Source: Ascaphus truei (lineage: Eukaryota > Chordata > Amphibia > Anura > Ascaphidae). Taken from it: a stretch of DNA of 64,000 nt. Position numbers and translations under genes: made by a program. Below the pieces are notes generated by a model. It saw only the letters and a list, made by a program, of their open reading frames with translations, searched no databases and was not told the DNA's origin. Shown piece after piece: positions 54,482 to 64,000 of the stretch (its first letter is position 1; each line of letters starts with the position of its first letter). The stretch is taken from contig WSYH01000656.1 of assembly GCA_036426205.1 (NCBI GenBank), forward strand, positions 1 through 64,000, in the 5' to 3' direction.

Positions 54482-54976
54482 CTAGCCCTTGTCTCCTGCA
54501 GCCTATCTTTGGCATCTGCGTAGGCCCCGCCTCCGCTCTGCCCCCTCTCCTACTGGTTCCTGTCTCCTATAAAGGACTGCCTCTTCCTGTCATACCTTGC
54601 TAAGCATAACGAAGTGTAGCCTTGTGTGTGCCTTGTCTTGCCTTGGCTTGTCCTGTCTAGTTTCCTGCAGTTAACCCTTTGTGTACCGAACCAGCTTGTT
54701 GTTGATTCTCTCTGGCTCTTGACCCCTGGCTTACGGACTCCAACTACGTGTATCTCTCCAATCCCAGACCTTTGGCTTACGGACATAAACTAAGTGTACC
54801 TCTCCAACCCACGGACACCGGCAAGTATCAGTTTATCTTTTCTCTCATACCAAGACCCAGCAACGCTGATAAACCACTTTCTGGACACGCCCCCACTACT
54901 GTGGGTGCGAGGCATAGTCCTTCTCACCTCAGTGCCGGGGTCAGGTCTCGTTTGTCGGCTCACGCAAGCATTACAG
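54482..54976 (+). repeat. Chromovirus 5' LTR, U3-truncated
   Basis: Matches 59385-59873. TATAAA lies at 54568-54573, with an expected start near 54599. The first ~233 bp of the 3' LTR (59152-59384) have no counterpart here. Confidence 0.85.
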
Positions 54977-54986
54977 TATGCTTAGC
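54977..54986 (+). promoter_or_regulatory. Self-priming primer-binding site
   Basis: TATGCTTAGC, directly after the LTR, is the exact complement of GCTAAGCATA at 54599-54608, which begins 31 bp after the TATA start, that is at the predicted 5' end of the RNA. Tf1/sushi chromoviruses prime reverse transcription from their own RNA 5' end in this way. The gag ATG lies inside the site. Confidence 0.7.
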
Positions 54987-55895
54987 CCAACAAACATTGA
55001 CTCCCTTGAGGTGGGCCAAGCAATGACTGCCATTACAGAGCACTTCCAGTACTTAGACACATGACTTTCTGAATTAACCTAGAAATTGACAAAAGTCACC
55101 TTGTTACAAACTCAGTCTCGAATCATTAGGCCAGCAACTTTAACTGCTTCTGCCCCAATGGGAAATATTCCCCAGGAACCACGTCTGCCGACGCCCAATC
55201 GGTACGCAGGGGAACCTCTTGGATGCAGAGGTTTTCTAAACCAATGTGACATTCAATTTGAATTAACCCCCTCTCGCTTTTCTACTGACAGTTCAAAGGT
55301 GGCTTACATTATTGCTTTACTGACCGGAGATGCACTGGTGTGGACATCTCCCATATGGGAATTAAAACCTGAACTCACTCAGAACTTTTCTTCATTCAAG
55401 AAGGAGTTTCAGCAGGTTTTTGATACCCCCGGTAGTAAGATTACTGCTGCTTCCTCCTTTTTTTATATATCACATGGTCACCGGACTGTGGCGAGGTACG
55501 CTCTCGAATTCCGGACCATGGCAGCAGAGACCAGCTGGAACAATGAGGCCCTGACTGCAGCTTTCTGGCAAGGCCTCTCTAAATCCCTAAAGGATCAAAT
55601 GGCCGCACGTGAGAGACCTACTGCTCTGGAGGACCTGATTGCTTCTTGTATAAGAGTAGACCAACGCCTCCAAGAAAGACGAAACGAGCGCCATTATCCA
55701 CGTACATCTGCCACTATGTCTTTTCCTCCTACTACTTCTTATTCTTATGTTCCAGTTTCTGATACATCCGAACCCATGCAATTGGGTAGTCATCAGCTGT
55801 CTTTTGCGGAGAAACAGCGTCGGAGGATTGAAGGATTATGCCTCTACTTTGGGTTACCTAGACATGTGGCCTACCGCTGTACCACGCGTCCGTAA
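54978..55895 (+). pseudogene. gag: Chromovirus gag
   Basis: It starts at ATG 54978 (MLSPTNIDSLEVGQAM) with stops after YLDT and LSELT, then is open from 55086 for 269 codons. PNRYAGEPLGCRGFLNQC, then FELTPSRFSTDSSKVAYII and LTGDALVWTSP are typical of the retrotransposon Gag domain. The zinc knuckle is damaged: LCLYFGLPRHVAYRC has Phe where the second Cys of CX2C belongs. Confidence 0.9.
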
Positions 55896-55910
55896 AAACG
55901 CCAGCACCCA

Positions 55911-56831
55911 ATGAAGTATGAGGGAATCTCATTGGGTTCTGTTACTTTTCTCCCCTCTTCTATGAAAAAATTACTGAAGAGAATTATTTTATCTTTTTTG
56001 TTGGAGGGTACTGATTTTCATGTTTCTGCCTTGGCCTTTCTCGACTCTGGGTCTGGGGGAAACTTCATGGACCAGGACTTTGCTACCAAGAATTGGATTC
56101 CATTGCTAAGGAAATCCTCACCTATAGGACATATAGCTATAGATGGACATCCACTCCAACCAGCCTTTATCTCACTGGAGATCACGATTCTGACTCTTTT
56201 TATGAAGGATGGACACCGGGAACAAATATCGCTGGATGTCATCCACTCCCCATCCGTACAGGTAATCTTGGGTCTTCCTTGGTTACAAATACACAATCCG
56301 GTATTCAACTGGACTGATCAACAACCCGTACGATGGTCTGCTCCATACAATCCTTCATGTCCCTCTAATTGTCTCTTTCATGCCGGTCTGGAGACTGCTG
56401 ATCGCTCTAAGAGTCCCCTTCCAGAAGTTTACCATGAATTCCTAGATGTTTTTGATAAGATACATTCTGAAATTCTTCCCCCACATCGACCCTTCGATTG
56501 CCCTATAGATTTGATCCCTGGGGCTGTTCTGCCTAAAGGCAAGTCTTATCCTTTGTCCCTTCCTGAGTCCCGAGCCATGTCTGAATTTATTCAGGAGAAT
56601 TTAAAGAAGGACTTTATAAGGAATTCCACTTCACCAGCTGGGGCAGGAGTTTTCTTTGTAAAGAAAAAGGACGGATCCCTCCGACCCTGTATAGATTATA
56701 GGGGTTTGAATAAGATCACACTGAAAAATCCCTATCCATTACCACTCATTTCAGAATTGTTTGACCGTCTGCAAGGTGCCTCCATTTCTCAAAGCTTGAC
56801 GTCCGAGGTGCTTATAATCTCATACGCATAA
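55911..56831 (+). pseudogene. pol: Chromovirus protease and RT N-terminal half
   Basis: [14 protein letters not shown] is the protease active site (about residues 42-55). [13 protein letters not shown] closes the protease. The linker [20 protein letters not shown] precedes [41 protein letters not shown] and [18 protein letters not shown]. The code is cut just before RT motif A; about 65-75 codons including the first catalytic Asp are missing. Confidence 0.9.
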
Positions 56832-56849
56832 AGGAAGGAGATTTTTCGT

Positions 56850-57682
56850 GATGTTCTCAATTTATTTGTCATCGTGTACCTTGATGATATTCTCATTTTT
56901 TCTAAATCCTTGTCTGAACATATTCTGCATACCAAGCTTGTACTCTCTCGTCTTCGCCAGAATCGTCTTTATGCCAAGATGGAGAAATGTATGTTTCATA
57001 AAGATTCTACTTCCTTCCTGGGTTATATAATTTCAGAGAAATGATTCGCCATGGACCCTGAGAAGTTGAAGGCGGTAGTAGATTGGCCCCAGCCCACTTT
57101 GCTTAAAGCCATCCAGCGATTTTTCTTGGCTTTGCCAATTATTATCGTAAGTTTATACATAAATTCTCCACGTTGGTTGCTCGTATTACTGCTTTGACGA
57201 AGAAATATGCCGATCCTACCTCCTGGCCTCCGGAGGTGTGTCTTGCGTTTGAGTCCTTAAAAAGAGCTTTTACCACTGCCCCATTTTGCATCACCCCGAC
57301 ACTTCTCTTCCCTTCACGTTGGAGGTTGATGCCTCGCACATCGGAGCTGGGGCAGTGCTCTCTCAAAGACGTTTCTCAAGATCAGCTGCATCCATGTGTT
57401 TATTTTTCTAAGAAATTCTCCCCTGCCGAAATCAACTATGATGGTAATAGAGAACTGCTGGCTATCAAACTAGCGCTCCAAGAATGGAGACATCTCCTTG
57501 AAGGTACTGAGAAGCCTATTCTGATTCTTACTGACCACAAGAATTTATTGTATATAGAAGGCACTCTGCGCCTTGGTTCACGTCAAACTCGATGAGCTCT
57601 CTTTTTCTCAAGATTAAATTATGTAATTTCTTATATTCCTGGTTCTAAGAATTTAAAAGCTGAATCTCTATCTCGACAATTC
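56850..57682 (+). pseudogene. pol: Chromovirus RT C-terminal half and RNase H
   Basis: [12 protein letters not shown] is the catalytic [22 protein letters not shown] and FANYYRKFIHKFSTLVA follow in two frames. RNase H starts [17 protein letters not shown] in one frame and continues as [20 protein letters not shown] and LTDHKNLLYI in another. A TGA (57041), a TGA after RQTR (57593) and frameshifts break it. Confidence 0.88.
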
Positions 57683-58960
57683 TTGTCTGAAGGTAAGTCC
57701 GATGAAGTCCCAGAGTCTATTCTTCCCTCAAGATTTAACATCGAGGCCAACTCCTTCGATATCTTGGATAAAATTATTGACGCCCAAATGCAGATTCCTG
57801 ACAGCCTAGAAGTTCCCGATGGATGTCTGTACGCAGCAAATAAATTCCGTCAAAAAATCCTGGAGTGGGGTCACGCGTCCAGGTCGGCTGGTCACCCAGG
57901 GATCAGAAGAACCACCGACGTGATTCAGCGTACTTTTTAGTGGCCAGAGATGATAAATTACATTAAGGAATTTGTTTCGTCTTGCTCCACATGTGCTCGA
58001 AATAAGTAAGTTCGGAAAAAGCCTTCTGGTCTACTACGTCCACTTCGTATCCCAGAACGTCCCTGGTCACATCTATCCATGGATTTTATTGTGGTGCTGC
58101 CTATCTCCAATGGTATGAACACCAAATTAGTCATTGTGGACAGGTTTTCGTAACAGGCTCATTTTATTCCCCTCAAGGGCCTCCCCAACTCTGCTAATCT
58201 AGCAGACGATTACATCAGGGAGATCTTCCGTATACATGGGGTTCCTGTATCTATTGTCTCGGATCGAGGATCACAATTTGTATCAAAATGTTGGCGTGCT
58301 TTTTCCCAGAGACTTAATATTTCTCTTCTTTTTTCTTCCGGGTACCACCCACAAACTAATGGACAAACTGAAAGGGTCAACCAATCCTTGGGACAATACC
58401 TACGTTGCTTTATTTCAGATTCACAAAATAATTGGGCAGATCTGTTGCCATGGGCCGAATTTACACATAACTCCCTTAGAAATTAGTCACCGTTCTTTAT
58501 CAATTACGACTAGCATCCGAATACCCTTCCTATTTCTTCTAACATTTCTGGAGTCCCTGCTGTTGATGCCAGAGTCAACCCATTTCAAGGGTCTTGGAGG
58601 AAGATTCGGAGAACACTCCAGGAATCCGATCAGAGACAGAAGAATCAGGCAGATCGACATCACATTGAGGCCCCCAGGTTCAAGATAGGAGACAAGGTAT
58701 GGCTCTCTTCGAGGAACATCAGACTGAAGACACCTACCTTGAAATTGGCTCCCAGATTCTTGGGACCCTTCAAGATTCTGGAACGGGTCAATCCTGTGGC
58801 CTATTGCCTGGATTTACCGTCATCAATGAAGATCCCTTCTGTTTTTCATGTCTCTCTCTTAAAACCTGTCAAGTCCCTGGTACCCTGATGTTCTTCCTCC
58901 TCCTCCTTCTCCTCCTGTACTGGTTCAAGGTCAAGAGTAATTTGAGATCCAGTCAATTAT
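57683..58960 (+). pseudogene. pol: Chromovirus integrase
   Basis: The HHCC finger is HASRSAGHPGIRRT (His pair) plus CSTCARNK (Cys pair). The core has [10 protein letters not shown] (Asp), IVSDRGSQFVSKCW (Asp) and YHPQTNGQTERVNQ (Glu). C-terminal GPFKILERVNPVAYCLDLP and VFHVSLLKP match the Ty3 GPY/F module. Stops occur at 57938, 58006 and 58153, with frameshifts later. Confidence 0.9.
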
Positions 58961-59135
58961 TGATTCCAGATATTCCAGGGGAAGGATACAATTCCTAGTG
59001 CACTGGAAAGGCTTCGGTCCGGAAGAGCGCTCTTGGGTGCCATTCGACCAGATCCACACTCCCGGATTACTTAGATGGTTCCACGCCAGGTATCCACAGA
59101 AGCCATACTTGGATCGTCCGGAGTCTGATCCTCAA
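58930..59135 (+). pseudogene. Chromodomain at the integrase C-terminus
   Basis: RYSRGRIQFLVHWKGFGPEE then RSWVPFDQI is a clear chromodomain core, with the aromatic WKG and W residues used to read methylated histone tails. It would direct integration to marked chromatin, and defines the element as a chromovirus. Confidence 0.85.
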
Positions 59136-59136
59136 G

Positions 59137-59151
59137 GGGGGGGGGGGGTAC
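59137..59151 (+). promoter_or_regulatory. Chromovirus polypurine tract
   Basis: A run of G following CTCAA ends in TAC directly before TGTGAGG, the 3' LTR start. Confidence 0.75.
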
Positions 59152-59873
59152 TGTGAGGAATCGGGGAACGCGTCACTCCTTGCTTACCTATAGTATTGTA
59201 GCGGCAGCTGCCGAAGATCCGCCCCCCGCTGATGCTGTTACAGAGCACGCGCACAACTGTTCCTTCTATGCATGGTCACGAAGCATAGCTTCACCCCCTG
59301 GGATGAGCCGCACCTCCGCTGTGCGCTGTACACGCGCATGACGGTGCGCAACGAGCCCCAGCTGCGTGGCAAGTTTAGCTATGAGCCCTTGTCTTCTGCA
59401 GCCTATCTTTGGCATCTGCGGAGGCCCCGCCTCCACTCCGCCCCCTCTGCTACTGGTTCCTGTCTCCTATAAAGGACTTCCTCTTCCTGTCATACCTTGC
59501 TAAGCGTAACAAAGTGTAGCCTTGTGTGTGCCTTGTCTTGCCTTGACTTGTCCTGTCTAGTTTCCTGCAGTTAACCCTTTGTGTACCGAACCGGCTTGTT
59601 GTGGATTCTCTCTAGCTCTTGACCCCTGACTTACGGACTCCAACTATGTATATCTCTCTAATCCCAGACCTTTGGCTTATGGACATCAACTAAGTGTACC
59701 TCTCCAACCCACGGACACCGGCAAGTATCAGTTTATCCTTTCTCTCATTCCCAGACCCAGCAACGCTGATAAACCACATTCTGCACACGCCCCCGCTACT
59801 GTGGGTGCGTGGCATAGTCCTTCCCACCTCAGTGCCGGGGTCAGGTCTCATTTGTGGGCTCACGCAAGCGTTA
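59152..59873 (+). repeat. Chromovirus 3' LTR (complete)
   Basis: Starts TGTGAGGAATCGGGG. TATAAA lies at 59468-59473 and the predicted RNA start GCTAAGCGTA at 59499, one base different from the 5' copy. It ends near AAGCGTTAA. Confidence 0.85.
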
Positions 59874-60213
59874 AACTAAGAGATCCTATATATGTCATGC
59901 ACTGTGTATTATTATTATGTAAAAGATCTCCTTATCCTATCTCCACTATAGAATAATCGCTTCATTAGATAATACCCTTACCCCGCACGTCGTCTCTCCC
60001 GTTGGGGATTTTAGATACACTGTTTATTATTATTTAATTTCACGTTTTTCGTCGGTTTATATAGCATAATAAAATTTTATTATTTTTTGATTTTAATTGG
60101 ACTGATATGAGTTCATTCATAGGTGGTTTCTGGACCCATCTTTAGGGTGACATGTATTAACATAGTTACTCTGTACATCATATTTATGGTGTCCTGGCTG
60201 ACTCTATAGGGCC
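59874..60213. other. Stretch between chromovirus and Penelope-like fragment
   Basis: No recognisable coding sequence; AT-rich. It could be decayed Penelope-like sequence. Confidence 0.4.
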
Positions 60214-60872
60214 TTGGTGACCCCTGGTGGTCACTCTCTTCTGTATACCTACAGTATACGCTTCACACTGAACTTCAGTAAAACTGAGGTGGCATTTCTA
60301 GACACAATAGTCTACAAATACAATGCTAAATTGGCAACGAGAATTTATAGAAAAGCAACAGATAGGAATACTTTATTACTATCATCCAGCCATCACCCAG
60401 CATCTATGAAAAAAGGCTTCCCTTTTTCCCAATTCCTTAGGGTTATTAGGATTACAAGTGAACACGAGAGATTTGAATTAGGTCTTGATGAAATGAGAAA
60501 ATGCTTTCTGGACAGAGGATACGACCCGCTGGAGGTCTCTAAGGCCTTGGAAAAAGCAAAACTGACACAGAGTTCCACTTTACTACAACCGCAAACCAAA
60601 AAAGCATACGATAACCGTTTCAACATCAAAAGTACATTCACATCTGGCTTATTAAACAAACTATCATCAAACACAGTCACATTCTATCCAGGGATCAACA
60701 TATCGGCCATTTCTTCAAGGAACCTCCGCGTTTCTGCTACCGCAGAGGCCGCAATTTGAGTTATTTTTTTACTCAGACAGATCCGATTTCCAAGTATGCA
60801 AAAGAAAAAGTCCTGGCTTAAAAGGCAAGCAGGAGTTTACAAATGTTGCGGATGCGTTAACTGTCAGTACAG
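60214..60872 (+). pseudogene. Penelope-like element 3: RT thumb and linker fragment
   Basis: FTLNFSKTEVAFLDTIVYK corresponds to the KFT..YLDL segment after the catalytic IDD in element 1. RKATDRNTLLLSSSHHP and FPFSQFLRVIRI match the region following it. KSWLKRQAGVYKCCGCVNC is the start of the Cys-rich motif, where the MITE at 60873 cuts it. The RT catalytic half is missing. Confidence 0.8.
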
Positions 60873-61261
60873 TAGCGACAAAGTTTATTCGAGCAAATGC
60901 CGCTCGGCAGGATGCGTGGCGGCAGCGTGGAGAAGCGTTGGGAAGCGGCTCGTTCGCGTGACGTCGGTGACGTCACAGTCAAGCGAGCGCCCGGCTTCCA
61001 CGGCTTCCCCGGCTTCCCCGGCTTCCCCGACTCCCCTGAAGGTTTGAAGTGAGGTAAGCGGGGGAGCGGGGAAGCAGAGGGGCACAGCAGGCGCAGCTAG
61101 AGGGTCGGGAAGATGTTTAAATTGCACGCGGATTGGAGGGGGGGGGGAACGGAGGGGACGCGGCTGGATGCGGCTGATGTGCTGACTTTCCTAAGCACCA
61201 GCCGGAGTAAATCCCGGTGAACCGGCGGCATTTGCTGCAATAAACTTTGTCGGTGCTGTAC
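60873..61261. mobile_element. 390 bp MITE with about 38 bp inverted termini
   Basis: The left end TACAGTAGCGACAAAGTTTA and the complement of the right end TACAGCACCGACAAAGTTTA agree at about 18 of 20 bases, and the match continues through GCAAATGCCGC. The interior is GC-rich with a GGCTTCCCC-type short tandem. It has no coding capacity. The TA at the ends is compatible with a TA-targeting (Tc1/mariner-like) source. Confidence 0.8.
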
Positions 61262-61847
61262 ATGATTCTTATACACCAAAAGTGATTCAAACAGGCGCTT
61301 TAAAACACTGGTGAACTAATAAAGTGAAATAGTGAAATACTTAATATAAGTGAACAAATTAATTATTGTAAGGTGATAAAAACGAAGTCTCAACCTCCAA
61401 GTGATAATGTACACAATTCCAACTACAAGTCAGCGCGTTTAGCGAGATCTATAGCTGTTTGATTCTAAAATCCTCATTTTTACTGTTTTACTGGATTATA
61501 GAATCAAACAATATATAAACTGTAGAAAAGAATACGTGATCTACTTACTCGAATGCCCTTACGGGCAAAACCACAAGGGTAGTAAAGACACATATCCTGG
61601 AACATCTAAGTAACATCAGATGCAGTGTAATGACACATATAGTGTGTCAAAACACTTTGCGCTGATGCATCAGTCCAATCCTAGGGGGCTTAAATATATT
61701 GCCATTGAACTTGTACCCCAGCATTGGAGAGGTCGCAGTAGAGATATAGATCTCGCTAAACGCGAGATGTATTGGATTTTTAAATTGCATACCCTTATTC
61801 CTCATGGCCTAAATATTGATTTTGAATTGGCTCCTTTTTTCACATAA
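61262..61847 (+). pseudogene. Penelope-like element 3: GIY-YIG part
   Basis: After the MITE and a degraded AT-rich stretch, EYVIYLLECPYGQNHKG (about 61530-61580) is a damaged GIY-YIG start. The YVGKT-type segment is replaced and followed by a stop. VSKHFALMHQSNPRGLKYIA, then KREMYWIFKLHTLIPHGLN match the end of the element 1 nuclease domain. Confidence 0.75.
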
Positions 61848-62159
61848 ATCTGTTTCTTTTAGTCTTCTTGACCTTTCTGTTCTTTCATGGGTTATTTCCC
61901 CCAATTATCCCTAAGAAAAATTATTTGTGGGTATAAGTTATTAATTATGTTTTTCTCTCTCTCTTCCATATATGTTTTTATTGATTTTTAATATTTTATT
62001 GATTTAACGTTTGAGTTTATAATATAATTAGTGTGTTTTTAATAAAGTTTTGACACAGAGTTATGTACTCTTTGGAGAGAACCTGTGGGTAAATGAGCTG
62101 ATTTTTTTTATATGTAATTATACTCATTAACATACTGCTATATAATGGATACACCCACT
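61848..62159. other. 3' tail of Penelope-like element 3
   Basis: AT-rich DNA with AATAAAG near 62041; no coding sequence. Confidence 0.4.
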
Positions 62160-62640
62160 ATGGACATTATTGCTCGCCTGTCAAAGCTGACCGTGTTCAG
62201 CGAAACACGTTGAGCTGTGAGTTGTGACGTGACGCCGAGAGGAGTAGCCGCCGACTAGCTGTCCCTTTCCCCTGCGGACCCGGAAGCAGTTGCAAGACCG
62301 GCGGATGTGACGTCAGACGCCATCCGAAGCAACCGCGCTGCGGGAGGATCCTGCAGACAGAGATGGCCTCCGTGACTTACCAACTATATCCTCGGCAGGA
62401 TCAACAGTCACATTCACCTACCTTAGATATGCCTTTTTAATGTATACACCATGTGAGTACATTACTGTTTTGTTTTTAGTGCTTATACATTTTTAATTGA
62501 TCTGCACTATCGGCTCTTTTCTGTTACTTCTCTCAGAGATACACCAGACTCTACAGATACCTGAGTAGCTGCTGATACATCTTCCTCTCGATGCTGGTTA
62601 ACTCCTTACAGTCTGTAAGTAGGCTCTCCATATGAGCCAA
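62160..62640 (+). repeat. Penelope-like terminal-repeat region with hammerhead-like motif
   Basis: GTCAAAGCTGACCGTGTTCA then GCGAAACACGTTG (about 62178-62211) has the GCTGA/TCAGC stem and GAAAC box. A GC-rich segment with CRE-like TGACGTCA (62309) follows. The same order of hammerhead-like motif then GC-rich CRE-bearing DNA is seen upstream of element 1. Confidence 0.55.
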
Positions 62641-63183
62641 GTTACGTTATTTATCTCTACAAAAATTGAAAGCAGAAGTGCACTATATTTGCCTTTCTCT
62701 CATTCTGGGGTGATCCTGATGAACATGCTCCCTCCGACTCCTGGATTCAAGTACATGATTCTTGGTAGGACTTATCCGCATCCCCATCAGGGAAATCGTC
62801 TGAAGATCAAAGATTTCCTGAACTGCGATTCCAAGTTTGTTGTGTACTTTATTAAATGCCCGTGCAGACTATACTACATTGGAAAAACTATCTGCATGCT
62901 CAAAGAACGTCTAAGTCTGCCCCGGTCTTCAATTAGAAAAGCTCTAGCAGACACAGATGACAACGAGGAACTTACACAGCAACCAGTGGCTCGCCATTTC
63001 AAAGAGAAGAAGCATAGCTTGGCAACGCTGAGATGTATGCCAATCGCCCAGGTCCAGCCATTCCCGAGAGGTGGTGATAGGAATCGGGCACTACTACAGT
63101 TGGAAGCAAGAACTATCCACAGCTTGGACACACTTAGTCCACAGGGTCTGAATGAAGAATTCAAATTAAGCTGTTCCCTTTAA
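62632..63183 (+). pseudogene. Penelope-like element 4: C-terminal GIY-YIG fragment
   Basis: FVVYFIKCPCRLYYIGKT is an intact GIY-YIG core (about residues 83-100), followed by KERLSLPRSSIRKAL, VARHFKEKKHSLATLRCM and RTIHSLDTLSPQGLNEEF. It differs clearly from element 1 in the long insert between RLS and HF and in the final helix, so it is another Penelope lineage. RT is missing; the frame start at 62632 is arbitrary. Confidence 0.75.
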
Positions 63184-64000
63184 CCAGCCTATTCGGGTAT
63201 TTGCATGTTGACTCTAGGAGATTTTACATCCCCACAACTTGTTTACCCATTATGTGTTTCATGTACATGCTCTGTTGCAGGTCTATGCCATAGCGGCCGG
63301 ATATCGGTGATTTTACATCCCCAGATGAGTATGGCTATGCTGACAGAGGATTCACGCATTGCTGGTTTCCTTTTTGTGATGGTTTACATTGCTTGTCGTT
63401 ATAGGCATGATTTCACTCTGTTTGCTAGGTTTTTCACCAACAGGGCGCCTATTCTGCATACAGGGATCTTCCATGGGCAAACTTCCTGGATATACCCTTT
63501 TCGGACAATGATTGGACTGCGGACTGTACGTAAAGGTTCTTGGACATTGAGCAGGTTCTGTACTGATGATTATCATGTTTTCTCTTTTAGGCGGTTAATG
63601 CCTCATTTATCAGTAGTGTCATTTTGATGCCATACCCAGGCTACGTATAATGTATCTATCATTATGGTCTTATGACGCTTCTGCTACTGCTTTATGTCAA
63701 GGCAGTTCATATTGGCCACATGTCGTGTCCACGGAAACAGCCACGTATTTGATGCTAGGTCCACGTATGACCAATAGCCATCCACATCATCATTTTAACA
63801 TTTATATTTTTTAACTTAGCATATTGGAATATTGATTTTTGTATCACAGTACATGTCTGACCTTGACCTCAAATGCATTTTGTGGTTGGGGCAAGCAATT
63901 TGTTTGCAATACAATTAACACTGCAGCATTGTGGATAAGGACCACAGTTTGGCTCTATGGCTATTGCCACACGTATGTGTGAAGCCTATACACACCATTT
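63184..64000. other. Anonymous right end of window
   Basis: A 140-codon plus-strand frame (63205-63627) has hydrophobic and Cys-rich stretches but no recognised signature. It is probably Penelope-derived or chance. Confidence 0.4.

Larger units (their letters stand above)
54482..59873 (+). mobile_element. Chromodomain Ty3/gypsy element (Tf1/sushi-like chromovirus)
   Basis: 5' LTR lacking its first ~230 bp, self-priming primer site, gag, protease-RT-RNase H-integrase, chromodomain, polypurine tract and complete 3' LTR. The pol order is the ordinary Ty3 order, unlike elements A and B. An internal RT deletion near 56800 and about ten stops or frameshifts make it inactive. Confidence 0.9.

Noticed and set aside
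55086..59135. Host gene with chromodomain
   Set aside because: The chromodomain is fused downstream of Ty3 integrase between matching LTRs, so it belongs to the chromovirus.
1..64000. CRISPR arrays, bacterial operons, rRNA or tRNA genes
   Set aside because: No spaced direct repeats of CRISPR type, no Shine-Dalgarno-linked gene strings, and no recognisable rRNA or tRNA; the tandem repeats are minisatellites.

Overview
The window is non-coding, transposon-packed vertebrate DNA. It shows no bacterial gene organisation and no host gene I can recognise. It has spliceosomal splice signals, CA/GT and AT microsatellites, Penelope-like elements, Gmr1-type and chromodomain Ty3 retrotransposons, an L1-like fragment, a Tc1-like transposase and an endogenous foamy-type retrovirus. 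This mix suggests a large repeat-rich ectotherm genome, most likely an amphibian (probably a frog or toad). The species is inferred, not read from a marker.

The left 48 kb is nested like a Russian doll. A fragment of a Ty3 integrase (1357-1463) is followed by a Gmr1-like LTR retrotransposon, element A (1478 to 47867). Element A is split twice. Its 5' LTR was invaded by an endogenous foamy-type virus (2428-25852). Its integrase was invaded by a second Gmr1-like element, B (29001-31053), which is followed by a long series of further repeats (31-44.7 kb). The foamy provirus was itself broken up. Most of gag is replaced by a 1.1 kb segment carrying an orphan antisense reading frame. Most of pol is replaced by about 15 kb of palindromic DNA, an L1-like ORF1 fragment and two Penelope-like elements in opposite orientation, one of which (14563-18096) keeps an uninterrupted 809-codon reverse transcriptase/GIY-YIG frame. 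The end of pol, env (one frame broken by only two stops), two small unknown downstream frames and the 3' LTR follow.

A family of modular palindromic repeats occurs throughout (1-917, 5392-5904, 10978-13537, 32885-39073, 41160-42140, 43800-44630). Its termini resemble GGGGCCTATGCAG, and it has hairpin modules built on an AACCCCTTAAT stem. A short exon-like cassette of 58-68 bp, bounded by good splice signals, recurs in five copies. The best copy (32885-39073) is a 6.2 kb foldback whose centre is a GC-rich minisatellite containing AAGATGGCGGC motifs.

The right part (48-64 kb) holds an integrase remnant, AT-rich anonymous DNA, a pyrimidine-rich minisatellite (51.8-53.4 kb), a nearly full-length chromodomain Ty3 element (54482-59873) with a self-priming primer-binding site, and broken Penelope-like elements (60.2-63.2 kb), one interrupted by a 390 bp MITE.

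Strongest leads: the foamy-type provirus with its uncharacterised 3' frames, the orphan antisense ORF at 3494-4282, the repeated exon-like cassette, the intron-containing Tc1-like transposase at 39600-40646, and the Penelope-like elements with hammerhead-like motifs.
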